A DNA stretch of 61,244 nucleotides from Bacteroidota bacterium (GTDB lineage Bacteria; Bacteroidota; Bacteroidia; Bacteroidales; FEN-979), in the NCBI GenBank assembly GCA_026391835.1, contig JAPLDF010000050.1:1-61244 (forward strand). The letters run 5' to 3'. A model generated the notes under the pieces. That model was given only the letters and a program-made list of their open reading frames with translations, was not told the DNA's origin and did not search any database. This document shows positions 7,729 through 17,812 of the stretch, piece after piece. The position numbers were made by a program, and so were the translations under genes. How positions within the stretch are numbered: position 1 is the first letter of the stretch; the number at the start of each line of letters is the position of its first letter.

Positions 7729-10695
7729 TCAGTTTTTGGGGATTGTAAACATAAAAACACTCCCGATGCCGGGGGTGGATTCCACCCAGATCTTACCGCC
7801 ATGTAGTTCAACTACCTTTTTGCAGTGCGCCAGGCCAATGCCTGTACCTTGATATTCGTCACGATTGTGCAATCGCTGGAAAATAATGAAAATTTTGTCT
7901 TTGTGTTTTTCATCGATGCCAATGCCATTGTCGGAAATTTTAAACAGCCATTCCTTGTCGCGGCTCTCGGCTGCAATGGTTATTTCAGGTACATTGCCCG
8001 GCTTCTGGTATTTAATGGCATTCGAAATCAGGTTCTGGAACAGCAGTCTCAGCTCTGTTTCATAGCTGTGAATGGACGGCAATTCCTGAACAACTACTTT
8101 TGAATTGCTTCCTTTAATGGCATCATCCAGGTCAATCAGCACTTCATTCACAATTTTATTGCAGTCAACCAGGGTGTATATACTCTCTTTGCCCAATAAA
8201 GAATAGTCAAATAAATCCTTTACCAGTAAATTCATCCTGGCTGCCGACCTGGAAATGAAGTCGATGTATTTATTGCCATCTTCGTCCAGTTTGCCCGAAT
8301 AATTTTCCCTGATAAGTTCTGTAAACTGCACAAGTGTTCTCAGCGGTTCCTGGAGGTCATGATTTGAAACATAGGCGAACTGTTCCAATTCACTCATCTG
8401 GAATTCAAGTTGTTTGTTTATGGTTTCGAGTTGTTTGGTCCGTTCGGCAATGCGCACCTCAAGGGTCTCATTCAGTAAATGGATTTTATCTTCAGCGAGT
8501 TTCCGGTCAGTTATATCCCGGATGATCCCCTCATGATAAAGGATCTCACCGTTTTCATCGAAATCGTACCATGCATGGTCTTCAACCCAAAGTTCGGAAC
8601 CATCCTTTTTTCTCAGGCGGTAAACGCCTGTTTCTTCCAGCAGTTCCTGCTCAATCAAACTTTCCCGATCGGCAGGCTCAAAGTACAGTTGCGTTTTGAT
8701 ATCAATGGCCATCAGCGCTTCTTTACTTTCGTAACCCAACATCTTGACCAATGCCGGGTTGACCTCGACAAACCTGCCCGTGTGGGTGCTTTTATACACC
8801 CCGTCGAGCGATGTTTCCACCAGGTTGCGATAAAGGTTCTCACTTTCGGTCAGCGCTTTTTCACTGTGTTTACGATCTGTGTTGTCGTATATTATACCAT
8901 GCCAGAGGGTGCTGCCGTCGTCCATTCTATGAGGCACAGCATCACTGTATTGCCAGCGTAATCCCTTGCCAGGAAGAACAACCCGGAATTCACAAAGAAA
9001 ATGTTGCAGTGTCCGCGCCGATTCAGTGATTAATTCCTGAAACCTTTGCAAATCGTCAGGATGGATCCTGGCAAATACCAGGGAGGCATCTTCGCGTACT
9101 TCATCAGATGTAACCTCGAAAATTTCGTACATGCCCGAACTTGAATAAGGAAAGCAGGACCGTCCGTCAGGAAATAACCGGTATTGATAAACGACACCTG
9201 GTACCTGCTCTGTAAGATTGAAAAGCAACTGATGATTTAGTTTCAATGCATCTTCCGCCTGTTTACGCATCAGGGCAACACCGATCGTTTCCCCTATGGT
9301 TTCAAAATATTTTACCAAAATCGGCGTAAAGCAATCTTTCTCCCTGTCATTTATCTGCAACAAACCTATTATTTCCTGGTTGTGCCGGATGGGTATAAGC
9401 GCAAAAGATTTGTAACCTTCATGGATGCAACGGTTTCGGGGATTATGCCTTGGCTCCTGGTCTGCTGCCAATCCCAGCAATGCGGGAGAGTCATTGGTCC
9501 AGAAGCTCCCGTGCTCGGTAAACAACGGGTTGGCTGAATCCGTTTTACCCCTGATTACCAAACCACAGGTACATTCAAGGCATGGTTTGCCGTTTTTATC
9601 CTTGCAAACCCCACCCAATAAAGTACGTTCGATCAGCGTATTTTCTGTTTTAAGAAAATCTTCATCAAAACCAGTTTGACAATAATAGGGATAGTCATCA
9701 CCTGATTGGATCCGGATTCCGACAGCATCAAACCTGTAATCATTCCGTACCTGGTTTATAACTTCATGTAAGATTTCACTGAAAGACTTGTCCGAATTAA
9801 GAAGACCCAGGATTTTTCCCGAAAGATTGATACGTGTTTCCGCTTCGATACGTTCTGTGATGACCCTTATATTGCATTGAATTACTTTATGCGAATTAAC
9901 CTGGTACACATTGCTGATGAATTCAACATTGATTTTTCGTCCGTCAAATGTTTCGAGTGGCAAATTATCGTATCGGATGTATTCGTTCTGCTGCAATTCC
10001 AGGAAATTATCCCGGTTGGCGACGATATCTTTAAAGAATCCAAGTTCCCAGATGGCTTTTTCGATAAACTGGTCTTTGGAATAGCCCAGTATATCCGTTA
10101 AGAACGGATTCACATCCATGATCATTCCTGTTGCCGCATCAAGGATGACAATACCGTCTTTTGCAGTCTCAAACAGCCTGCGATAGCGGGTTTCGGAAAT
10201 GGTCAACGTCTCTTCAATTTTTTTTCGTTCCGTAATGTCCTTTATAATTCCGATTAGTCCGACTATTTTTCCTTTACCGTCTTTTATCGCATCTGCACGT
10301 TCATAGGCCTTAAATACACGCCCGCTTTTTGTTACCATTTCCAGTTCACCCGACCATGGTTTTCCATTCATGATATTGCTGAACATTTCTTTGGCTACCC
10401 CGGGATCGTAAATCCCTCCCGGACCCCCGCCTGCCGCCTGCAATTCTTCGGCACTCGCATACCCGAACAGGTCAGAAAAAGCCTTGTTCTGATAAAAGTG
10501 ACGGCCCAGTGCATCTGAAATCCCAATTGCTTCACTTGAGGATTCAATTGCTGTGTTGATAAAAAGCAATTTTTCTTCGACTTCCCTGCGAATCGCAAGT
10601 TCATTTTCGCAGGATGCTTTTAAAGCATCATACTCCTTCCATAACGCTGTTAATTCTTTTTGCAGGTCACCGTTGAACTGAGGCTGATCGGTCAT
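7729..10695 (-). CDS. Multi-sensor PAS/GAF histidine kinase, orphan
   Basis: A 988-residue cytoplasmic sensor kinase without membrane segments. Order: short coiled coil (10-45), PAS (about 45-165, with a PAC-like end GIIKDITERK), PAS (170-285), GAF (290-470, with the Cys-rich piece CKDKNGKPCLECTC), PAS (485-615), PAS (628-745), coiled coil, HisKA (about 785-850; phospho-acceptor His in YVSNHDLQEPLR) and HATPase (N box NLISNAIKYQ, G1 DNGIGID, G2 GTGIGLAHCKK). All kinase motifs are intact. No response regulator or output gene is adjacent, so its partner is elsewhere. The HisKA motif is of the class often found in bacteriophytochrome-like and multi-PAS kinases. Confidence 0.92.
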   Translation of the reverse strand: MTDQPQFNGDLQKELTALWKEYDALKASCENELAIRREVEEKLLFINTAIESSSEAIGISDALGRHFYQNKAFSDLFGYASAEELQAAGGGPGGIYDPGVAKEMFSNIMNGKPWSGELEMVTKSGRVFKAYERADAIKDGKGKIVGLIGIIKDITERKKIEETLTISETRYRRLFETAKDGIVILDAATGMIMDVNPFLTDILGYSKDQFIEKAIWELGFFKDIVANRDNFLELQQNEYIRYDNLPLETFDGRKINVEFISNVYQVNSHKVIQCNIRVITERIEAETRINLSGKILGLLNSDKSFSEILHEVINQVRNDYRFDAVGIRIQSGDDYPYYCQTGFDEDFLKTENTLIERTLLGGVCKDKNGKPCLECTCGLVIRGKTDSANPLFTEHGSFWTNDSPALLGLAADQEPRHNPRNRCIHEGYKSFALIPIRHNQEIIGLLQINDREKDCFTPILVKYFETIGETIGVALMRKQAEDALKLNHQLLFNLTEQVPGVVYQYRLFPDGRSCFPYSSSGMYEIFEVTSDEVREDASLVFARIHPDDLQRFQELITESARTLQHFLCEFRVVLPGKGLRWQYSDAVPHRMDDGSTLWHGIIYDNTDRKHSEKALTESENLYRNLVETSLDGVYKSTHTGRFVEVNPALVKMLGYESKEALMAIDIKTQLYFEPADRESLIEQELLEETGVYRLRKKDGSELWVEDHAWYDFDENGEILYHEGIIRDITDRKLAEDKIHLLNETLEVRIAERTKQLETINKQLEFQMSELEQFAYVSNHDLQEPLRTLVQFTELIRENYSGKLDEDGNKYIDFISRSAARMNLLVKDLFDYSLLGKESIYTLVDCNKIVNEVLIDLDDAIKGSNSKVVVQELPSIHSYETELRLLFQNLISNAIKYQKPGNVPEITIAAESRDKEWLFKISDNGIGIDEKHKDKIFIIFQRLHNRDEYQGTGIGLAHCKKVVELHGGKIWVESTPGIGSVFMFTIPKN

Positions 10696-10805
10696 AATTT
10701 TTCAAAATTCAAAAAATAAAAGTACTATAAAAAACTGATCATTCTAAGGAAAGAAACAAATAAACAAGGATTGATTGTCAGGTTCTTAATAAACTGTATT
10801 CATGC

Positions 10806-11060
10806 ATGATAAAAATTGAGTCTGACTGCCTGAAATATCCCTGCAGGAGGCTGAAGGACCTTGATAAAAGGTACCGGACAAAATATGCCATGAGCATGAT
10901 CGAAAATCTTGGCAGGAACAGGGATATCGGGTTAAACCGCTTTATGGAAACCGAAAATACGCGCTGGGTGTGCCCCCGGTGCGGAAACCCGGTATGTGTG
11001 CATAACGGGAAATGCTACCATTGTGAGGAACACGGGTATAACGCTGAATACTGCTCATAA
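10806..11060 (+). CDS. Truncated DUF3795-like zinc-binding protein
   Basis: An 84-residue protein matching the C-terminal half of DUF3795 proteins: CLKYPCRRLKDLDKRYRTKY, then MSMIENL and a zinc-ribbon-like end (CPRCGNPVC...CYHCEE). The N-terminal Cys cluster (CGLYCGAC type) found in full-length members of roughly 130 residues is missing, and no trace of it was seen in any frame of the preceding 100 bp. It may be a shortened but working protein or a fragment. Function of the family is unknown. Confidence 0.6.
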   Translation: MIKIESDCLKYPCRRLKDLDKRYRTKYAMSMIENLGRNRDIGLNRFMETENTRWVCPRCGNPVCVHNGKCYHCEEHGYNAEYCS

Positions 11061-11213
11061 CGGCCCAAAGGGTGGATTGAGGCGTAAAAATAGTCAGATT
11101 TTTTTTTAATAAACAATGAATTCTCTTGTTTCTAATGAAATTTTGTACTTTTATCTCCTTGAATATAGTTTCAACAACTGGTCATCTGCCTGGTGGCCAA
11201 AATCTGTTCCTGG

Positions 11214-14200
11214 ATGAAAAGCAGGTTCTTTGCTGTAAAACCACTTTCGATTCGATACATCACCATCGTGGCCTTTCTCATGGTTTTCCGGCCACTTCTG
11301 CATGTCAATGCCCAGCAGGAAGGTTTGGCTAAACCGAACCCGTTGCCCCGCTATTTCCTTGGAACCCAGCTTGTGCCTGACGGCGATACCACTTCCGCCA
11401 TTTTTGACCACGCGCCGAATACCCTGGTCACAACCTGCAGCAACAGCGATTTTTCGGAAGAAAATTTTTCCAACTGGTCGGGTTGTTATGGCGGTTTTTC
11501 AACTCCCTGCGAAAATGTCGGTCTGAGCGAGACCCGTCATGTGATCATGCCGCGTGCAAACCAGGAGTACGACCCCTTTATCGGCGCGCCGCTGACAACC
11601 CTTTACCCGGGAGAGGTTTTCGGGGCCCGGCTTGGTGACACCCTCGAAGGTGGACATTCGGAACAACTGCGCTATACTGTAAGCGTAAGCCCCGAGCACT
11701 TTCTTTTCATTTACCGGTGGGCTTCCGTGCTTGAATCCGTGGGCCATGAACCCTGGCAGATGCCGAAGTTTTCGCTCCAGGTAGAAGATATGGCAGGCAA
11801 CCCGATAGGCGGCGATTGCGGTTTTTATGAGTTTGTGGCGCCAAACTGCAGCCCCCCGGGCCCGTCGTGTGTGGTCCCTCCCGAATGGCATTATTTCCCG
11901 GTGGTCAATCCGGCGATCATCCTGTACTGGCACGACTGGACAACCATTGCACTGGACCTTTCATCCTTTGAAGCGCTCGGCTCGGTTCAGATCGTGTTTA
12001 CAACCCGCGGATGCGCCATGCAAATCCACCGGGGCTATGCCTACCTTTCAACCTACTGCAGCCCGCTGGCGATCCAGATCGGCATGTGTGCCGGCTCGCC
12101 CGAGGCCACCTTGACAGCTCCCCCCGGGTTTACCACGTATGCATGGCGGGGCCCGGGGCTCGCAGGGCCCCCGGTCGGGAGTGCCCAGTCGGTCATCATC
12201 AGCAACCCGCAGCCCAACGACATGTACTATGTCGACCTCACGGCGGCAAATGGCTGCGAAGTCAAGGATCTCAGCCAGGAAATTCTGGCCACGGTGATTA
12301 ACACCAATTTTACAGCGGTACCGCATTGTGCCGGTGAGGCGACCTCGTTCCAGGATATCTCAACCATCAACCAGAACGATGTTGTATACTGGCACTGGAT
12401 TTTCGGGGATGGCAAACCCGACCTTGGCGGCATTCCGAACCCCACGCACGTATATGACCTGCCGGGAACTTACACCGTTACCCTGAATGCCTATTCAACG
12501 GAGGGCTGCCTTGGCACAATTTCGCATCCCATTACGATCGGGGTTCCTTCCCTGCCCACCTTAACAGGGCCTCTCACCACCTGCGCAAACGGGCCGGGCC
12601 TGTTGTACACGACAGAACCGGGAATGACCAATTATGTGTGGACCTTTCCTGCAGGTACCATCCCTGTGGCGGGGGGAACATCCACGAGCAATACGGCGAC
12701 ATTATCGTGGAGCAGTGCCGACAACTATACCGTTGGCGTGAATTATACCAATCCCCTGGCCGCCTGCAACGCCATCAATCCCGCCACGGTAACCGTCGCA
12801 GTAGGGGCGCTGTCACCCCCGGTGATCACAGGCGAAAACCCCGTTTGCATGGGTGTGGCCGAAAAAACCTATACAACCCAGCCCGGGAAGATAAATTATA
12901 CCTGGATCATCCCTCCCCAGGCAACCAAAACCGATGGCGGAAACCTTACCGACAACTTTGTAACCGTGACCTGGAATACCGTTGGCACATACAACATCAG
13001 TGTAAATTACATCGAACCGGTTTCGTTGTGCGTCCCGGTGGCGCCGGCAGTTTATCCGGTAACGGTCACGGTGATGCAGCAACCATCCTTCATCAGCGGG
13101 GAACCCACGGCATGCGTTGGCGTTGGCGTGAAAACCTATATCACGGAACCTGGAAAGGTAAATTACACCTGGACGATTCCCCCTGAAGCCGACATCAGCG
13201 ACGGGGGGACCGCAATGGATAATTTCGTAAAGGTTACATGGAATACGGCCGGCAGCTTCAGCCTCAGTGTGAATTATTCCGAACCGGTCACACTGTGCAG
13301 TTCGGCCTTGCCGGCGATCTACCCGGTTGTTGTAAACCCGGTGCCGGTGCCGTCCCTCACGGGCGACAGCCCGGTTTGCCTGGGAAATACCGGAACGATG
13401 TATACCACCCAGCCGGGAATGACAAACTATGCCTGGACCATTCCGCCGGAAGCTCACCTGGATGGGGGAGGAGCCGGTAACGAAAATTTTGCCTCCGTTA
13501 CCTGGCTTACAGAGGGGAGTTACACCCTGGAGGTGAGCTACACCATACCCGGGTCGCAATGTACTGCCGTTTCTCCGGCAACCAAAACCATCACTGTCAA
13601 TGCATGGCCTGCAGCTGCGGGAGATATCACCGGGCCGAATTCTGTTTGCAGGATGTCAACGGTCGATTATTCGGTCCCTGCCATTCAGTTCGCAGCCTCC
13701 TGTCAATGGGCGTATAGCGGAACAGGCATCGTTATTGCCAACAACGGCAGTTCCGCTATCAGCATCACCTTTACCGCATCGGCCACTGATGGGGCACTTA
13801 CCGTGAAAGGGATCAACAGTTGCGGCGACGGCGTGGCGTCACCGCCGCTTCCGATCGTGGTTCACGATCTTCCCGTGGTGTCATTTATTCCCTGCTTTGA
13901 TCTGTTCACCACCCCGAATGCGCGGAAGTTCACCCTCAGGGGGGGATCACCGTATTACCCGGGCCAGGGTGTTTTTTCGGGCAACAGGGTAAGGCTGAAT
14001 GCCGCCACCGGGTTGTATGAATTCAACCCGCTGGGGGCAACTCCTGGCATTTACCCGATCGCCTATACCTATACCAATGCAGGCGGATGCTCGGCGGCGG
14101 CCGCGCCAATATCGATCACTGTCCTGAACAATCCTTTCGTTTGCGGGGGGGGACTCACGGATATCCGCGACGGGAAAAAGTACAAGACCGTTTTTCTTTC

Positions 14201-14732
14201 GGGTCACTGCTGGCTGAAAGAGAACCTGGCCTATGGCATGTACCTCAATTCACCCGGTGTGGCGCAGACCGACAACTGCCGCCCCGAAAAGTACTGCTCG
14301 CCGGCCGATGCCGGGTGTACCGCTTATGGCGGATTGTACCAGTGGGATGAGTTGATGGATTATTCGGTAACGCCCTCCGACAAAGGCATTTGCCCGCCCG
14401 AATGGCATGTGCCGTCCGAAGCGGAGTGGCAATCGCTCATCGACAACCTGGTTGCCGGGATTCCCCTCTCCAGGACAAATTCGACACTTGGAGCTGTCTT
14501 GAAGGATGCCCAGCTCACCGACGGGTTCCTGGCAATGCTGGGAGGGCTGGAATACAACAACAGCTACTGGGCGTTTTTCTCCGAATCATTTGCCGGTACG
14601 ATGTTCTGGACCTCCACAGCGTGCGGTGCCGCCCAGGCCGTTGCCAGGGGAACGAATACTATGAATCCCAGCATTTCGTGGTATTGCAACAGCAGGGCCA
14701 ATGCATTTTCACAAAGGTGCGTGAAGGACTAG
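11214..14732 (+). CDS. Secreted PKD/Ig-like repeat protein with a C-terminal FISUMP domain
   Basis: The start is placed at ATG 11214 (MKSRFFAVKPLSIRY...), giving a clear signal peptide that ends at HVNAQQ; the longer GTG start at 11193 would hide it. The protein has about 1172 residues. After an N-terminal jelly-roll-like part follow a PKD domain (HWIFGDGKPDLGG...PTHVYDLPGTYTVTLNA) and four or five Ig-like repeats of about 80-90 residues that share TTQPG..NY.W.IPP and VTW.T.G.Y...VNY. The last 190 residues form a FISUMP domain (DGKKYKTVFLSGHCWLKENL, YGGLYQWDELMDY, CPPEWHVPSEAEWQSL, FWTSTA, RCVKD). It is likely an exposed adhesin or binding protein. There is no type IX sorting domain. Confidence 0.85.
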   Translation: MKSRFFAVKPLSIRYITIVAFLMVFRPLLHVNAQQEGLAKPNPLPRYFLGTQLVPDGDTTSAIFDHAPNTLVTTCSNSDFSEENFSNWSGCYGGFSTPCENVGLSETRHVIMPRANQEYDPFIGAPLTTLYPGEVFGARLGDTLEGGHSEQLRYTVSVSPEHFLFIYRWASVLESVGHEPWQMPKFSLQVEDMAGNPIGGDCGFYEFVAPNCSPPGPSCVVPPEWHYFPVVNPAIILYWHDWTTIALDLSSFEALGSVQIVFTTRGCAMQIHRGYAYLSTYCSPLAIQIGMCAGSPEATLTAPPGFTTYAWRGPGLAGPPVGSAQSVIISNPQPNDMYYVDLTAANGCEVKDLSQEILATVINTNFTAVPHCAGEATSFQDISTINQNDVVYWHWIFGDGKPDLGGIPNPTHVYDLPGTYTVTLNAYSTEGCLGTISHPITIGVPSLPTLTGPLTTCANGPGLLYTTEPGMTNYVWTFPAGTIPVAGGTSTSNTATLSWSSADNYTVGVNYTNPLAACNAINPATVTVAVGALSPPVITGENPVCMGVAEKTYTTQPGKINYTWIIPPQATKTDGGNLTDNFVTVTWNTVGTYNISVNYIEPVSLCVPVAPAVYPVTVTVMQQPSFISGEPTACVGVGVKTYITEPGKVNYTWTIPPEADISDGGTAMDNFVKVTWNTAGSFSLSVNYSEPVTLCSSALPAIYPVVVNPVPVPSLTGDSPVCLGNTGTMYTTQPGMTNYAWTIPPEAHLDGGGAGNENFASVTWLTEGSYTLEVSYTIPGSQCTAVSPATKTITVNAWPAAAGDITGPNSVCRMSTVDYSVPAIQFAASCQWAYSGTGIVIANNGSSAISITFTASATDGALTVKGINSCGDGVASPPLPIVVHDLPVVSFIPCFDLFTTPNARKFTLRGGSPYYPGQGVFSGNRVRLNAATGLYEFNPLGATPGIYPIAYTYTNAGGCSAAAAPISITVLNNPFVCGGGLTDIRDGKKYKTVFLSGHCWLKENLAYGMYLNSPGVAQTDNCRPEKYCSPADAGCTAYGGLYQWDELMDYSVTPSDKGICPPEWHVPSEAEWQSLIDNLVAGIPLSRTNSTLGAVLKDAQLTDGFLAMLGGLEYNNSYWAFFSESFAGTMFWTSTACGAAQAVARGTNTMNPSISWYCNSRANAFSQRCVKD

Positions 14733-14780
14733 GGTGCACCTGTAAAAGTCATATTCCGCCCGGGGAAATCCTGATTTTCT

Positions 14781-14809
14781 TTGTTGGAGCATAATATTTG
14801 CTAATTTTA
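14781..14809 (+). promoter_or_regulatory. Candidate promoter of the C10 protease gene
   Basis: TTG (14781-14783) is followed after 18 bp by TAATTTTA (14802-14809), a one-mismatch version of TAnnTTTG, 29 bp ahead of the ATG at 14839. Confidence 0.35.
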
Positions 14810-14838
14810 CGCCAATAAAGTTAACCCACCCTTCCCTT

Positions 14839-17727
14839 ATGAAAAAACTATTCCTCCTTGTTGCCATGATGGCCTTTGGCTGCATGGTCATGGCTTCCTT
14901 TGTTCCACGGCAGGATGCACGGCAGCTCGCCATCACGTTTTATACGCAGCATCATCCCGGTTTCACCGGGACGTTGAATGTCGGGGACGGGTATAACTAT
15001 GTATACCAGGGAACCCCCACCATCTACACCTTCAACTATTCAACCGGCGGATTTATCCTGGTGGCTGCCGACGACGCCTCCATCCCCATCCTGGGTTATT
15101 CATTTGAAAATGAGATGCCCGGAGATATTTCCACCCCAAGCGTAAAAGCCTGGCTGGAGGGTTATTCCAGGGAGATCTACCAGATCATCAGTCACCGGCT
15201 CAGCAACAGTGAGACCAGGAAGGCGTGGGATCTTGCAGGTGAGGGAAAAGAGGAGAGGTCGGTAACCGATGTGAATCCCCTGCTTACGACCACATGGGAC
15301 CAGGGATGCAACTACAACGCGCAGTGCCCGGCCGATGCCAGTGCCATGTTCTCCTGCGGCCATGTGTATACCGGTTGCGTTGCCACGGCAATGACCCAGA
15401 TCATGAAGTACCACAACTCCCCTGCGCAGGGTGTTGGTTCCCATTCCTATACACACCCGGTTTACGGGGTCCAGACTGCCAATTTCGGCGCAACCACCTA
15501 CAACTGGGCTTCGATGCCCAACAATGTGACCAGTTCCAACCCGGCAGTGGCTTCCATCATGTACCATGCCGGCGTTTCGGTGAACATGCAATATGACCCG
15601 AGCGGTTCAGGCGCCTACAGCGAGGATGTTCCCGATGCCCTGATGGATTATTTCAACTATCTCCCGGGCGTGGAGATCCGGTATAAAAGCTACTATCCCA
15701 ATGTGGAGGATTTTAAGACACTGCTCAGGTCGAACCTTGACCAGAGCCTGCCGATCTATTACAGTGGTTCCGGCTCAGGCGGCCACGCCTGGGTGTGCGA
15801 CGGGTACCACCTGGCCGACGGGAAATTTCATTTCAACTGGGGATGGTCGGGGTCAAGCAATGGCTGGTATGCCATTGGTGCATTGAACCCGGGTGGCAGC
15901 AGTTTCAATGACAACAACTCGGTGGTGTTGAATATCAGGCCGGGCAATCCGAACCTGATCGTCAGGATCGCACACCCGGTGAACAATGCCGTTATTGGCG
16001 TGGGGTATCCTGCCGAAATCGAAGCGGTCACCCTGCGTGGCATTCCACTGGTGATGAAACTTTTTATCGATGATGTTGAAAAATTTTCCGTCACAAACGA
16101 TACGCTTGCGTTTACCTGGAATACCACGGCGTCCGACCTTGGAAGCCATAAGGTGAGGGTATATTCCTGCAATGCCACCGATACGGTTTATTATGAAACC
16201 AACCTGAATGTAGCCGAATGGATTTCGCAGGCATCCGGTTTTGCAACCCCTTCGAGGGGAATCAATTACATGTCGGCCGCCGACAGCAATGTGGTGTGGG
16301 CTACGGCTTTTGATGAGGGAAACCCGACCGCAGCCTGTTCAGATTTTACCAGGACTATAAACGGCGGAACAACCTGGACGCCGGGCGTGATCACCAACAC
16401 CACGGGACTTGCACAGGCCATGATCTTCGCCATGGACGGCAATACGGCCTATGTCGCGATGTACAAGGTTTCGGGAAGCAAGCCGATGGGGATCTATGCG
16501 ACCACGGATGGCGGTACGACCTGGACACGCCAGGCAACGGCTGCTTTCAGCAATGCAAACTCATTTCCCAACTGTATCCACTTTTTCAATGCAAACGACG
16601 GGTGGTGCATGGGCGATCCGATCAACAACGATTTTGAGATGTACACAACCACCAATGGCGGAACTACCTGGACACAGGTGCCCGGGGCGAACATCCCCAA
16701 TCCTGTTTCAGGTGAATTTGGTGTTGTAGGCTACTATTCGGCGGTGCACGACACCATCTGGTTTGGCACCAACCTGGGAAGGGTTTACCGTTCAACCGAC
16801 AAGGGGCTTACCTACAATGTGTCGACCGTTACGCCATTCAACGGGAAATATGTCGAACCAAGCTTCAGGAGCGGGTTGCATGGATTGGTCCAGGACAAAG
16901 GGGCAGGCAGTATCGGCGAGATGTGCGAAACAATTGACGGCGGGCTCACCTGGACCGCCGTGACCACCACCGGTCCGGTGTATGCCACCGACCTGGTCTA
17001 CATTCCCGGCACCGAGAATACATGGGTAAGTTCAGGGTCTTCGATAAACATCGGATCCTCCTACAGTTTTGACGGCGGGCACACCTGGACCGACTTCATG
17101 GGGACACAGGGCGCCATGTACATGCAAATGGCATGGGTGAACAACCACTGCGGCTGGGCCGGGGGCGTGAATGCAAGCGCCACCGAGAACGGGGCGTATA
17201 AATTTATCGGCAGGCTCAGGCCTCCCCTGCCAGCACCAACCAACCTCCAGGCTATTGTAAACAGCCACAATGTCGATCTCACCTGGAACGCCCCGGCAGC
17301 AAACCCCGCCGGCTACAACATCTACCGGAACGGGCTCAAGCTGAATGCCTCGCCTGTTGCAGGCCTTGCTTACACCGATATGAATGTGGTGAGCGGCCAC
17401 TATACCTATTGCGTAAAGGCGCTCTACCTGGATGGCGAATCAGACGGCGATTGTGCTGAGGTGGATGTGGCCGTGGCCGTTGGCGAACACGGGCTAAAAG
17501 CATTCACGGTATATCCAAATCCTGCGTCGGACCTGTTAATGGTCCAATCCGCGGATAATGGTGCGTATCAAATCATGGATTATTCAGGGATGATGATTAA
17601 AACAGGCCGGCTCGAAGGGGCACCGGCCATGATCGATATCCACGCATTGCCTGCGGGCATCTATTTTTTAAGAGTCACATTGTCAGGCTTGTCAGTGAAA
17701 TTCATTAAAATTGATTCGCCCCGTTGA
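14839..17727 (+). CDS. C10-family (streptopain-like) cysteine protease with beta-propeller-like repeats and type IX sorting domain
   Basis: A 962-residue secreted protease. A signal peptide (1-20) is followed by a Spi-like propeptide (to about 140) and the C10 catalytic domain (about 145-355): Gln in TTWDQGCNYN (Q155), catalytic Cys C180 in YTGCVATAMTQIMKYH, catalytic His H316 in GGHAWVCDGYH, and FNWGWSG. Residues about 470-790 hold BNR/YCF48-like repeats (TTDGGTTWT, TTNGGTTWT, TIDGGLTWT), then a fibronectin III domain (LPAPTNLQAIV...). The last 75 residues are a type A sorting domain (FTVYPNPASD...LPAGIYFLRV), so it should cross the outer membrane by the type IX system and be anchored or released. 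The family includes SpeB and interpain A. Confidence 0.92.
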   Translation: MKKLFLLVAMMAFGCMVMASFVPRQDARQLAITFYTQHHPGFTGTLNVGDGYNYVYQGTPTIYTFNYSTGGFILVAADDASIPILGYSFENEMPGDISTPSVKAWLEGYSREIYQIISHRLSNSETRKAWDLAGEGKEERSVTDVNPLLTTTWDQGCNYNAQCPADASAMFSCGHVYTGCVATAMTQIMKYHNSPAQGVGSHSYTHPVYGVQTANFGATTYNWASMPNNVTSSNPAVASIMYHAGVSVNMQYDPSGSGAYSEDVPDALMDYFNYLPGVEIRYKSYYPNVEDFKTLLRSNLDQSLPIYYSGSGSGGHAWVCDGYHLADGKFHFNWGWSGSSNGWYAIGALNPGGSSFNDNNSVVLNIRPGNPNLIVRIAHPVNNAVIGVGYPAEIEAVTLRGIPLVMKLFIDDVEKFSVTNDTLAFTWNTTASDLGSHKVRVYSCNATDTVYYETNLNVAEWISQASGFATPSRGINYMSAADSNVVWATAFDEGNPTAACSDFTRTINGGTTWTPGVITNTTGLAQAMIFAMDGNTAYVAMYKVSGSKPMGIYATTDGGTTWTRQATAAFSNANSFPNCIHFFNANDGWCMGDPINNDFEMYTTTNGGTTWTQVPGANIPNPVSGEFGVVGYYSAVHDTIWFGTNLGRVYRSTDKGLTYNVSTVTPFNGKYVEPSFRSGLHGLVQDKGAGSIGEMCETIDGGLTWTAVTTTGPVYATDLVYIPGTENTWVSSGSSINIGSSYSFDGGHTWTDFMGTQGAMYMQMAWVNNHCGWAGGVNASATENGAYKFIGRLRPPLPAPTNLQAIVNSHNVDLTWNAPAANPAGYNIYRNGLKLNASPVAGLAYTDMNVVSGHYTYCVKALYLDGESDGDCAEVDVAVAVGEHGLKAFTVYPNPASDLLMVQSADNGAYQIMDYSGMMIKTGRLEGAPAMIDIHALPAGIYFLRVTLSGLSVKFIKIDSPR

Positions 17728-17786
17728 CATTGTGATATTTCACTTCGTCCTTTCTGAATGATGCTGCCGGATTCGCGGTTTTTTCC

Positions 17787-17794
17787 TATTTTTG
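17787..17794 (+). promoter_or_regulatory. -7 promoter element of trxB
   Basis: TATTTTTG is an exact TAnnTTTG match. It places transcription start near 17800, so translation cannot begin at the TTG inside the box (17792) and must use ATG 17813. No clear TTG was found at the -33 position. Confidence 0.5.
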
Positions 17795-17812
17795 CAGTTC
17801 AAAACCTTATTT

